Shown: piece by piece, positions 1 to 9,920 of the stretch | How positions within the stretch are numbered: the first letter of the stretch is position 1 | How the letters are laid out: each line of letters starts with the position of its first letter | From: Didymodactylos carnosus | Lineage: Eukaryota; Rotifera; Eurotatoria; Philodinida; Philodinidae | Reading direction: 5' to 3' | NCBI GenBank assembly: GCA_905250885.1 | Contig: CAJNOQ010002212.1 | Coordinates: 1-25,653 of the forward strand | DNA length: 25,653 nt | Program-made: the position numbers and the translations under genes | Notes under the pieces: model-generated | What the model was told of the DNA's origin: nothing | Database searches by the model: none | The model's input: only the letters and a program-made list of their open reading frames with translations

Positions 1-403
1 TTTTGGCTTTTCCGTTTACTGGCAGTTATTAGACGGTATTTTTGCAGACCTAAAAACGGCCAATAAACTAGACAGTTTTTAGGTGGTTTTTAGACAGTTA
101 ACACGTTGTCAACTGGCAGTTTTTAAGGAGACTGTAAACTGGCAGTTAATGAGCAGTTAATTGCCCGTTTTTTTTCTCCTGGGTACGAACGATAAGGTTT
201 GTAGAATATTTGTACTAAATCGGACAGATTAATTGGGCACTTAAAACGTTGAGACTTGAGAAGAATTCGTTCACGATTCTCTGTATAGGTTCGCCCCGAC
301 CCACTTCTATTACTACCGTTTCATCGATTGAGATTAGCTTTTGAAATGTTGAGGAGGCAATGTCGATATAGAATATAAGAAAAATACTATAACGAATTGA
401 AGA
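1..403. other. Non-coding stretch with degenerate ggcagtt-type repeats
   Basis: No convincing gene. The first 180 bases carry many scattered variants of a short unit, such as ctggcagtt, gacagtt and gagcagtt, mixed with T-runs. This suggests a decayed tandem or subterminal repeat of a mobile element. The rest has no pattern I can name. A 73-codon open frame on the minus strand runs into the adjacent foldback element and has no protein-like features. Confidence 0.4.
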
Positions 404-699
404 TACCCTAGTCGAGACTCCCGACAAAACTCCCACGGAACTCCTGGCACGGGATCCTGCAGGATCCTGCGGGAGTCAGGTGGGACTTTCAAGGGATTTC
501 TCATAATCCTGAGAACTCCCGTAGGACTTTAAGGATTCTGAGGACTTTCGTTGGACTCCCGCAGGACTCGAAAGTTCTACGGGAGTCCTGAGAAATCCCT
601 TGAAAGTCTCACCTGACTCCTGTAAGATTCTGCAGAATCCCGCAGGCCCCGATGACAGAAGGCCCGTGGGAGTTTTGCCGGGAGTCTCGACTAGGGTAT
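404..699. mobile_element. Foldback MITE-like element, copy 1 (complete)
   Basis: The outer 34 bases (404-437) are the reverse complement of 666-699 with one mismatch; the tips read ATACCCTAGTCGAGACTCCC and its complement. The interior is also self-complementary: the stretch around 470-505 pairs with about 585-622, so almost the whole unit can fold into one hairpin. It is much more GC-rich than its surroundings and is built from variations on gggagtcc/ggactccc. It has no coding capacity. The tips allow a TA target duplication (TA|CCCTAG...CTAGGG|TA), which would fit a Tc1/mariner-mobilised MITE, but this is inference. A second copy in the same orientation starts at 25433. Confidence 0.8.
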
Positions 700-760
700 A
701 TGGTTAGTTTTAGCGTCTTACTACGTCTGTACTGTCATAAAAGCAGTCGATGACGAGCGT

Positions 761-1075
761 TCCATATTACCAAACCGAAAAATTTTAAAAGCTTCTTCGG
801 TCAAAACCGATTGTAGATTCCTCTTCTCCATAGTCGATTATCTTGTACGCGATAACTTTTGGATCGGGGGTAATTCAGAAAAAATTTTTGACATCGTTTT
901 GCCTCTGGTTCCATGCAGTGATCTTTTCAAAAATTTTTGAATAAGATCATGAGCAAATTTTTTCTGAAGTACCTCGATTAAAAGTTATCGCGTACAAGAT
1001 AATCGACTATGGAGAAGAGGAATCTGCAATCGATTTTGGTCGAAGAAGTCAAATTGTTCGATTTGGTAATATGGA
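761..1075. mobile_element. Foldback MITE-like element with about 100-bp inverted repeats
   Basis: The left arm (761-860) and right arm (980-1075) are long inverted repeats. The tips read CCATATTACCAAA and TTTGGTAATATGG. A central-proximal block of about 50 bases, around 811-860 on the left and 980-1030 on the right, is nearly identical in inverted orientation, including the cgcgtacaagataatcgac segment. The loop of about 120 bases has no open frame. I found no clear target-site duplication. It is unrelated in sequence to the 404-699 element, so it is a separate family. It lies about 0.5 kb upstream of the MRGBP-like gene. Confidence 0.75.
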
Positions 1076-1583
1076 TTAACTCGGCCAAATATGTCTCATC
1101 TTTGGTAATCTAACTAGATGGCAGTAGTACACAACCGAAGGACCATTGAAACGGCGCGACGCTACGTGGTCAGCATATAACTAGACAAATTTATTTCTTA
1201 GAAACGACGAATAATCAGCAGTTTTAAACTTTGAGTAACATTTTTTGATACCTCTCTTTACACATTTGATTTCCTTTTTCTCGTTTTAGAAAAAACTGCA
1301 TTTCTTCGGTGAAGTACTCATAATACACGCCAACTTCTCGATAGCACGTACTTTTATTTTCAGTAAAATAAGTTTTTGAAAATCGCTCTCCCCTAAAAAG
1401 TAAAATTTCGTGGAGCTGACACTGCAAGTTTGGACAGTTAATGTTTTAAATTTTTGTAGATAGTGGAATAGCATAACATGTTTTCCATGTCATAGTTATC
1501 TTCTGTGTTTAACATTGTCTTCAGCGAATGAAGCAAAATAAAGAATATAGTTATTAATTGTTATTTTTGTTCATATTTTTCAG
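1076..1583. other. Upstream region of the MRGBP-like gene
   Basis: No gene recognised. The last bases (T-rich, ending ttttttcag-like immediately before the ATG at 1584) look like a splice acceptor, so a 5'-UTR intron or an unrecognised upstream coding exon may lie here. Open frames on the minus strand overlap this stretch but show no family features. Confidence 0.4.
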
Positions 1584-2219
1584 ATGCCACTAACAATCGA
1601 GAATGAGATTGAACTGTTATTTTGTTTAAGTACTATGAGCGAATATTTTTTACCCAAAGGCTTTTTCTATCTTGTATTATGGTCGAAATTAAGTCGATTA
1701 AATGAACAAAAGAGTTACACTTTCGAAGAAATGATCGAACATCTAAAAACATTGTATGATGAAAGTGTATTTGATAATCTTGATGCTGTTCAAAATCTCA
1801 AAGGATTTTCAGAATTCAAATTAAGCGTTTTCCCTTCATCATCAGATCCACAAACAGATACATCAACGACAACGAAAAGTGATGACTTTTTGGCACCAGA
1901 ATCATCCGGTGTATTAGACGAACGACGACCAAGAAAAATATCTGTTAATGCTACACAACGTAAAGCAAGAACAAGAACACAAACACCATATTCTCCTATA
2001 TCGAATTCGACCAGTTCTCGTTCGCAGTCACAACCAAATGATATTCGACGTAGTGGACGACGAGGTGCAACAAAAACAGCAGATATGCCAGAAGAGCAAA
2101 ACAATACGAAAATAAAAACAAGACAACAAAAATTAAACAATGGAGAATATACTGAAAGTTTGTCTTTAACAACAAAATCGAATGAACCCATTGCTACACG
2201 ATCACGAAAAGCACCATGA
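1584..2219 (+). CDS. Probable MRG-binding protein (EAF7/MRGBP family), NuA4/TIP60 subunit
   Basis: The 211-residue frame has an N-terminal folded part (about 1-85) and a disordered tail rich in Ser, Thr, Arg and Lys. The folded part begins with an acidic-hydrophobic stretch (ENEIELLFCL), has PKG at about 25-27, and then EMIEHLKTLYDES. This matches the order of the EAF7/MRGBP domain: E-x-E-x-x-LF, a PVG-like turn, then IWxHLxTxYD. In animals this protein is a small subunit of the TIP60/NuA4 histone acetyltransferase complex and binds MRG15; human MRGBP has a similar length (204 aa). The usual N-terminal Trp before the acidic motif is missing. The ATG directly follows a cag acceptor-like site, so an upstream exon could supply it. 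An AATAAA lies at 2578. The assignment rests on pattern recognition of a weakly conserved family. Confidence 0.6.
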   Translation: MPLTIENEIELLFCLSTMSEYFLPKGFFYLVLWSKLSRLNEQKSYTFEEMIEHLKTLYDESVFDNLDAVQNLKGFSEFKLSVFPSSSDPQTDTSTTTKSDDFLAPESSGVLDERRPRKISVNATQRKARTRTQTPYSPISNSTSSRSQSQPNDIRRSGRRGATKTADMPEEQNNTKIKTRQQKLNNGEYTESLSLTTKSNEPIATRSRKAP

Positions 2220-2792
2220 CATATTTTTGTGATTCATCCTGCATACTTTTCAGTGTCTCTTTATGTCTGTTTTATGGGTATATTTTTGCGTCCTACGCTC
2301 TAGCTGGATTTGTGTTTGTTTCAAGTTTCTGTTTTGTACTTTATCACAGCTATTTTTTGTAAATGTTCAGAGAGTTGTATGTTATACTTATCAGGGATCT
2401 AGTTATAACACCTGTTTATTCTTTTTGTTATAACTATTCTATTCACGACTAGAGTTATTGTATATTATTTTTATCTTATGTGTTGTTTCGACATATCTTT
2501 CGTTGCAGTTGTTTGTCTCCTTTACGTTGGATATAACACTGCATTCTTGTCATTCAATGTTGAGGAAATAGAATAGAAATAAAAATTTACCTGTTGTTCT
2601 TGGTCAATTAGGCAAATGAGAAGATAAAAATGTTTGACAGTTTGGATTCTATTTTTGAATAATTTGTAGTTTGATTTTATATTCTAAAAGTGACACATTA
2701 TTTTATTAATGAAAACTCTTCGAAGAATTTTATCACATTTAGCTTATAGTGTCAGCTTTATTTTTGTTTACTTTTTAGACGAACAATAAACA
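2220..2792. other. Intergenic region between MRGBP-like and OCIAD genes
   Basis: This holds the 3' UTR of the upstream gene (AATAAA at 2578-2583) and the presumed promoter/5' UTR of the OCIA-domain gene. A T-rich tract ending in tttttag at about 2778 could be the acceptor of a 5'-UTR intron. Nothing else was seen. Confidence 0.4.
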
Positions 2793-3411
2793 ATGTCTAG
2801 ATCAGATCAGCAAATTATTCATCAGCAACTTCCTCAATTAACATTATCCATAGAAGAAACAAAAATACTTGCAGAATGTGAAAAAGAATCGTTGATATAT
2901 CGAAGCATTCCACTTGGACTAATTGGATTATTTATGACACAATTTGCTATTCAACGTAATATTTTATCAGTAAAAATGAAATTTTTAAAACTTGGCTTTG
3001 GATTATTCTCCGGATACATTCTCGGTAAGACAAAGCTTCATTTTTTGCAGAAAATTTCAAAATCACAATCGCTATACGTTTACTTTGATAGGAAAAATAT
3101 CATATGCTCCCGTTTGTCGAAAGAAAATTTTAAAACAAATTCCAAATAGTAATCTGGCATTGGCCATCCAAGGTATTGATCCAAGAATATCGACACAAGA
3201 TTCCGTTGACGATAATCATGATCCAATAGAACATTTCGCACAAAATGATCAAAATGAAGTTGTAATGAGACCTCAAGATTTAAATGATATTAGTAGATCT
3301 AGAACAGTTACAGATAACGACAGTTTTATGAGAAATAGTTCTACAAGGGACGGATCTAAAGGAATAGCTCGAGTCAATCAATACGGTGATCTTATTTATG
3401 ATGAACAATAA
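2793..3411 (+). CDS. OCIA domain-containing protein (OCIAD1/Asrij-like), two exons
   Basis: Exons 2793-3024 and 3092-3411 flank a 67-base GT-AG intron (phase 1, restoring a Gly codon) and give 183 residues. The OCIA domain spans about 15-105. It opens with LTLSIEETKILAECEKES and a YRSIPLG segment, followed by two hydrophobic segments (about 40-55 and 67-78). It closes with GYILGKISYAPVCRKKIL, the family's GKxSYxxxCxxKI signature. A hydrophilic tail follows and ends in NQYGDLIYDE, which resembles the C-terminal NKYGD-x-W-DE of animal OCIAD1. OCIAD proteins are membrane proteins of mitochondria and endosomes that affect respiratory complex assembly and JAK/STAT and Notch signalling. The unspliced first frame runs into the intron and gives a false ending, which supports splicing. 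The family call is strong; OCIAD1 versus OCIAD2 is less certain. Confidence 0.85.
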
Positions 3412-5547
3412 TTATTAATTATCCTTCCAAACGACAACTCATGATGTTTTGTCTGTTTTTATATGTTAAACATTTATTTATTGCGTAGACTAGTAACTTG
3501 TCTTTCATAAATTTCTATTGAGAAAGAAAATATTATTTTATATGTTTAAATTTTTCTTTTTCCACATTCAGTAGTTGTCATAGCCTGTTTTTTTATGAAG
3601 CAATTACAAAGATTACTATTTTTGGTTTTTTTTTATTCGAAACGAAGATTTTGGGATTACAAACAGAGTTTGTTTTGCTATTTTTTTTTTCTAAGTGATT
3701 CTAAAGACCTTTGTTCATTGTTTATGATGTATGAAGATGACAGAAAATTCGTCGGATTGTGAACCAAAAAAACGTTTCAATTTTCTATCGTAGTTTTTCA
3801 ACTTTTAAAGGAGTAGTTTCTGCATCGTAATAACAGAATCAGATTCAACACTTGATTCTGCAGTTAAGTAGAAAACATAAGCTTACTTCCAATGGTTTCT
3901 AGAACGTCCTTTGAAAAACAAAATTTTTACCTATTGTTTTTTACAACTTTCGATGAATTATATAGTATAGAGAAAATAGCTGGAAATAGAGAATTTTAGC
4001 TAATATAAGTTTTTACCAGGTTTCTGAATTTGTTTCTAGAGCAAACATCGCCATAAAACTCAGTGTGGACTATAAATGCATGTTTCTACTTATTTCTAAA
4101 ATTGCCAGATGTAATGGTAATGAATAACATGTGTCTCAGAAAAATATCTGCTATTCAAGCACCATAAGAGATATAGTGGTTGATCTTGCTCAAAATTGTC
4201 TATGATACTTTAGGAAATCTAGCTATCAAGTTACCATCATACTAAAAACTCATATTGGTTTTAACATCTAGTACCTTCTTCTTTTCTTTTTAGCTGTCAG
4301 GTATGTCATGTGAGAAACAGATTTTTATCAAACTTTTGAAAATATAGGAGAGAGTTTTAAATAGAATGTTCATGCCAGCTGTTTTTTGTTTGTATCTTCT
4401 CTTTTAATAAGACTATCTATAATCTACAGCCATCGCAGGATATTTTTAATTCGAAAAAGTTGATATCGTTAAAGATTCATACTCGTAATTATCTTTGATA
4501 CATTATCGAGTCTACGTATCAGTTTATAATACATTTCCTTGTCTAAATTACTATCTGCCACGTAATTATTCTTTTTCTGTTTCTAAATATCATCTGACCG
4601 TCTAAAAGAGCAAAATATGGTTCTCATTCATCATATGCCAATAATAAATGAATAGATACGGACAGTATAGTTGAGGATGTAAAAGAAAATGTCTTTTTCG
4701 CTTATACGCTTATAACATTGTGTGATTCTAGCAAAATTCGAAATTGTCAGTTCAACATATTTTGTTTCGTATGATTTCGTCTAAATTACAGATCATAATA
4801 CCCTGATATAGCTGATATTACCGTAAATATTGCATATTGAATGTGTCTTGTAAAATATTGTGAATGGCTAATTCAGTTATGTTATTTTATTTTTATTTAT
4901 GACAAGGTTACTAGAATGATTTTACTATACTAGCTGTCTCAAATGTCATATGTCAGATAAATAAGTAATCACTATATGCGAAACGGCATTATTATTATCA
5001 CATCAGTATGTACTCTCGTTCATAAACGTGATTTATCAAAAAAAACTGAAAAGTTTGATCAATCATAGATTTATTATGTACAAAAACAAAATAAAGGAAG
5101 ACAGCTAATATATATAGAGAGAGAGATGTATGCAATTTATCATCTATTACAAACTGGACAAACCATTTCTTTCTATGTATTAAAAATAATTGTATAACAC
5201 ATACGTACACATAGAATATTATTATGTTCAATTACCGTAATGTAATAGACATACTGTTTCATTTATTTATTGTTAATATAAAAACAAAAAATTTGTACAT
5301 GCTAATTCCACGAACGCAGAAAAAACAATGAAATAATTGAGTTTTTGTATTTCAAAATATTTTTGATTCAGAAAAAGACGGTAATAATAATACTTGAATA
5401 AAGGCATTATATGATACCTATTAACTTAAACTAACCTTTCTAGCGTGTATAGACTTTCAACTCATTGTATCAGAACTTGTAACGTTATTTTATCTAACTT
5501 AATCAAGGGGGAAATGTTGTTGTTTTTTTCTTCATATTTTTGTAGTC
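3412..5547. other. Long AT-rich non-coding region
   Basis: Over 2 kb with no gene I can support on either strand. Open frames are short and of AT-rich, low-information composition. A short gagaga repeat occurs around 5117. I found no tRNA-like B-box or A-box pair. The first few hundred bases are presumably OCIAD 3' UTR. Confidence 0.4.
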
Positions 5548-6388
5548 TTCATCAAACTGTACACTGAATTTTTTTTGATGAACAGATTTGTAAGTGCTAA
5601 GACAAGCAGTTTTTACTATTATTCTAAACGTAACCAACTATTTTACTGTTTTCGTGCGATTTTGCTATTCTATGTATATAAAAATTTAAGCTTAATTCTT
5701 ACGAAGTTCGACAGTGCAGATTGAGTGAAGAAAAGTAAAAAAACTTACCAGTAAGTAAAGTATTATAAAAATTAAATCAACTAACTGTACCTGAGAAAAT
5801 AAACATTTTTCATTCGATTGCAGTTTCAGAGCAATTTTTTGAAATTTATACAAACATTTTCGAAAAAAAGAACGAAGAATTTTGAAGACAACCTTCCACT
5901 GTCAAAGTTGTTCATGATAATGTTCTTCATATACTGAGTCGAACGCTATTTCCATTTTAGTAGAAAATTTCTCAAATAAATGCAGTTTACACAATTTAAA
6001 GCTCAAAAAATTTCCACTAAAATGGAAATAGCATCCAACTTAGTATATGAAGAGCATTATCATGGACAACTTTGACAGTGGAAGGTTGTCTTCAAAATTC
6101 TTCGTTCTTTTTTTCGAAAATGTTTGTATAAATTTCAAAAAATTGCTCTGAAACTGCAATCGAATGAAAAATGTTTATTTTCTCAGGTACAGTTGATTTA
6201 ATTTTTATAAGAACTTACTTACCGGTATATGTCACTTAATATGCACTGTCAAACTTCGTAAGAATTAAGCTTAAATTTTTATATACATAGAATAGCAAAA
6301 TCGCACGAAAACAGTAAAAACTGCTTGTCTCTGCACTTAAAAATCTGTACATCGAAAAAATTCAGTATATATACACAACTTGATGATG
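5548..6388. repeat. Giant near-perfect inverted repeat (about 840 bp hairpin)
   Basis: The left arm (about 5548-5972) is the reverse complement of the right arm (about 6008-6388), around a loop of only about 35-40 bases. The innermost part pairs GCTATTTCCATTTTAGT (near 5945) with its complement near 6020. A block of about 120 bases, from ctgtacctgagaaaataaac (about 5786) to ccactgtcaaagttgt (about 5911), seems identical between arms. The outer parts carry scattered substitutions and a roughly 30-base insertion or duplication in the left arm near 5620-5650. No open frame of note lies inside. It may be a very large foldback transposon or a recent inverted duplication. If transcribed it would make a long double-stranded RNA. 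Confidence 0.9.
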
Positions 6389-6842
6389 ATAACAAAGGTA
6401 TGAGAAAAAAACAGGGGGTACTATCCCTCTCCTCATCGTTCGGTCATAATGACTGTAGATTTTAGTTAGACTAATAACTCTAAATGAGCAATTAAAAATA
6501 CATTGAAATCGTTCTTCATCTTTGAAAGGATGAAAATATTCTTGCTAGTACTTAACATGTAGAAAGCATTGTACAGTTTGATAAAAAAAAAAACTTCATC
6601 GAGAATCGCTTATATCAAACAAGTGTTAATTAAAGACTGCATACACGAAGAATAGACTATGATAGTCTGCGTCATGTAAATAGAGTTGTATAAGCGAGAG
6701 ACTAAGTTTTGATAACTTACTTTTACTTACTTTTTATAGATATGTATGTACATCATCATACACACTAATTATATCAAGAAAATCACGATATAAACAAAAT
6801 AAAACTTGATAATAAAAACAAAGAATAGGAAATGTAATATTC

Positions 6843-6863
6843 CCTCTCTCTCTCTCTCTCTCA
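6843..6863. repeat. (CT)n microsatellite
   Basis: A run of about ten CT dinucleotides. Confidence 0.9.
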
Positions 6864-7457
6864 GTTGATTTTAGGCTACCGAGACAAGTCATCATCATTC
6901 ATCCCCGGAGAAATGTGCGAAATTAATTCGGATAAAAGATGTAGTTTTCAGACATGTTCCACAAAGAAGATATCATTATTCTGTTTTTTTTTCTTCTCAT
7001 TTAGTAGTAGCTCTTTTACTTAGAATAAAAGAAAAATGTGATTTGTTTATGTTTCATATTGTTGGACGTATTAATGATCGTAACCGAGAAAGGAGAAAAG
7101 AAGAAGAAGAAAAAAAAAATGAAAGAAAGAAAGCAAGAAAGAAAAAATATAGGTAAAGAGAAAAAAAAAATTTTTGTACATTGATAATGATTTTTTAACA
7201 ACAGAAGAACTTTTATATATACAGTCGAATATCCTCTTATCAGTAAATAACATATCCACACTTATAGAAATTTTTTGCATATATGTTACTTCTTCATGTT
7301 ATATCGGTCAAACCTGTATATTTTTATTTGACCGTTCTATTGTTCTTCAGTCTTTTATTTTTAGAAACATATGATGTGTGTGTGTTCGCACGAAAAAAAA
7401 AACTTCAACTATTCCATCTTATACTCTAACGGATAACAATCAAAAAAAGAAACAGAA

Positions 7458-7458
7458 C

Positions 7459-7499
<41 letters not shown>

Positions 7500-7500
7500 T
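7458..7500. repeat. (AAT)n microsatellite
   Basis: At least a dozen consecutive AAT units, followed by imperfect gat/aat units up to about 7510. Confidence 0.95.
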
Positions 7501-7840
7501 GATAATAATATAACAATGTAACATTTTATTCTTCTTTTTACGTGAACGTATATAACAATACGAAAAAAAAAGTCAATGTATTGTACGTAAAAAGAACAGG
7601 AAAAAAAAATGTAAAATGGAGGATAATTTATACTTATCATTCGAGGCGCACCGAACAATAATAGAAGCCTCGATTTGAAGCCATAGAGAAAGTAGAATAT
7701 AATCAAAATAATTATAATATGATGTTCGATTCGTTATGGTTGATAATAATAAGAAAGAAGAAAATTATATTTTTTTGAATTTATTTAAAAAAGAAAAAGA
7801 AAAAAGAAAAATTCGTTTAGAATAGTATATAAATTATTCA

Positions 7841-9920
7841 ATGTTGTCAATTATTACGATATTTTTAATTCTATTTTATCAAAATTGTTGTTATTCTAAA
7901 AATATTATTTGTCATTTATCATCACTATCATCATTCTCACCAGCAAATTGTGAACAATATTATTTCACTTATATGATACCGTCAACAAATCAATTTATAT
8001 TTCATGACAAACGGAAGATAAGAAAAATAAAACAACATCAACAGGTGATAGTTAACGCATCATTAAAATAACTATAGAAAATTGTACAGAACTATGTCGA
8101 TGACTCTGTCTTAAAGGAATACTACTACTTATTTGTTCTCAAAGTGGTTCAATTAGATCGACAAACGACAAAAATCTTAGATTCAACAATCTAATGATAA
8201 AAAAGAAAAAAAAAATTAGCATTTTGAGTTCTGTATAGTTTGTCTGTTAATATGAGTTCACATTCTAATAAAGTAGATATTTTATAGTGATTCTAACATC
8301 AGTTAATCATTATTTCGTTTGTTTATTCATTGTTACTATTTTTCTACATAGATATCTCATATTAAAAAGTATCATCGTCAGATAATATCGGATAATCTAA
8401 TTGCTCCTCATAGTCAACAAAAAACTTCTAATAGAAGTTATCGTCAGGTACAACATTCATTGATGGTACGTAATTTCAAAAATGCTATAAGATAAATAGT
8501 TTTTTTTTTTCTTTTGTTTTTTTTAGAATTTTACTGCCAATGCTGTCTATAATAAAGTTCGTTGAACGAAAGTAAAGAATAAAGATAGTAATAATGGTTA
8601 CTATTTCATTTTTTTTAGGCTTATCAACGTTCATTGAATATAAACGGTACTTTATATAAAATAAGTCCACAAAAAAAAGTTTGGTTTACGATTGAAAATG
8701 GTACACTATTTGGTTTACCACTTTTCGGAGACCATAGTGGTCCATTTTTTATTCTATTTCAACAAAACGAAAACTTAGGTAAATAAAAAGAGTTGTCAAA
8801 GTACAAAATGAATGGATACTATTTTTGTCGCTATTGTTTTTAGGAAAGAACATGATTGAATTACAATTAATATTTGATTTTCAATTACCATCAACGTTAT
8901 ATTATCCATCAAATCATTTATTATTAGGTTTATTTAATATATCATCAACATTATATCATTCATCTATTCATAATCGATATTTATTAATTCGTACATTGTC
9001 ACAAGCTCTAAGTGTTAGTGAACAAACATTGACTGTACATAAAATAAATGGTTCAATGATAAAAGTATATTTTTCCTATGATATTTATTCCACTTCAACA
9101 ACAAATTTAACTAAATTATTAAAAATAATGATTGATCGATTTTATTCCAGACGTTTAATGTTAATATCCTTATTAAAATTACCACTTATAGAAATATCGA
9201 TTGTACGTTCATTTAAACATACCATTATCACCACCACTACAACAATAATAAAAAAACCAACTATCCCAACAACATTAGTCAATTATTTTTATTCAGTTGA
9301 TTATTTCAGTCCATTATCAGTTAAACAAATGAATATTTTTTCATCAAAATTAACAACAGCTACCGTATTGATGAACAATAGGACAAACACTAAAAATGCT
9401 CTAGTATTATTACTAAATAATGTATCGTTACCATTGACGATAATTCCGTTATCTATAATAATACTTGGACTATTAGCATGTTCAATTATTGGATGTTGTC
9501 TTTGTTGTAAAAGACGTTCATCATCATCTTCAACATTGTTATTATCTAATGGAAGTCAAACCGGTCCAAACAAACATTTTTATCATCATTATTATCATCA
9601 TAAACATCATCGTCTACGAAATTCACAACAAGATCAACGACAATATATTAGCAAAGGTATTAGAAATTTGATTTATTCTACTATATGTTGTCAGTTCTCT
9701 TTTTTGAATAATCGTAATTACTTACTCTGATGTTTTTTTAGGTATACCTGTTGTATTTGCTGAAGAATTAGACGAACGTCCTCATGAATCGCATACACCG
9801 CTTGTTATGCGTATCGAAAAGCCACCATTGTATGAACAAACTACTATTACAACAACATCATCATCATCCTTACCTCCAGAATATACACCAATTTCTTCTT
9901 TGACACATTTTATCTCTTAA
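7841..9920 (+). CDS. Dystroglycan-like protein (compact form), five exons
   Basis: Exons 7841-8044, 8352-8465, 8619-8778, 8844-9656 and 9742-9920 join in frame to about 489 residues. A signal peptide (about 1-19) is followed by a poorly conserved stretch. Then comes a cadherin-like dystroglycan repeat with WFTIENGTLFGLPLFGDH (about 127-145), matching the YGLP-type strand of the family. The next domain ends near NGSMIKVYF (228-236), which lines up with the GS-IVVEW alpha/beta autocleavage site of animal dystroglycan. A single transmembrane helix spans about 357-381 and is followed by CCKRR. The cytoplasmic tail contains GIPVVFAEELDER, closely matching the GVPIIFADELDD juxtamembrane motif of vertebrate beta-dystroglycan, then two PPxY-type motifs (PPLY and PPEY) that would bind the dystrophin WW module. 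There is no long mucin region, only a short Thr-rich stretch at 286-303. The protein would link extracellular matrix to the dystrophin-actin cortex. The exon 2 donor (8448 or 8466) is uncertain; I chose GTACGT at 8466. Confidence 0.82.

Larger units (their letters stand above)
6389..7840. other. AT-rich region with simple repeats, upstream of dystroglycan
   Basis: Non-coding as far as I can see. It contains a (CT)n run at about 6843-6863, a purine-rich GAA/GAAA tract at about 7090-7150, and an (AAT)n microsatellite at about 7458-7500. Several homopolymer A or T runs follow. Open frames here merely translate these repeats. The last few hundred bases probably include the dystroglycan promoter and 5' UTR. 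Confidence 0.5.

Noticed and set aside
1..180. Repeated ggcagtt units considered as a telomere or CRISPR-like array
   Set aside because: Spacing and unit sequence are irregular, there are no uniform spacers, and the unit does not resemble the TGTGGG-type telomere repeat reported for bdelloids.
1790..2191. 133-codon minus-strand frame over the MRGBP-like gene
   Set aside because: Antisense shadow of the coding frame; Cys/Val/Phe-rich content reflects the complement of its Ser/Thr/Arg-rich codons.
4998..5231. 77-codon minus-strand frame with hydrophobic content
   Set aside because: AT-rich chance ORF; Phe, Tyr and Ile excess and no conserved motif.
7016..7280. Overlapping minus-strand frames rich in Phe and Leu
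   Set aside because: They translate the purine-rich GAA/GAAA tract; no start context or family features.
7440..7706. 88-codon minus-strand frame with a poly-Leu end
   Set aside because: The poly-Leu is the (AAT)n microsatellite read on the other strand.
7722..7733. tRNA B-box-like string gttcgattcg
   Set aside because: No matching A-box or acceptor-stem pairing within about 70 bases upstream.
9489..9671. Second + frame over the dystroglycan tail region
   Set aside because: Out-of-frame shadow of the fourth dystroglycan exon, rich in Ile/His from ATC/CAT repeats.
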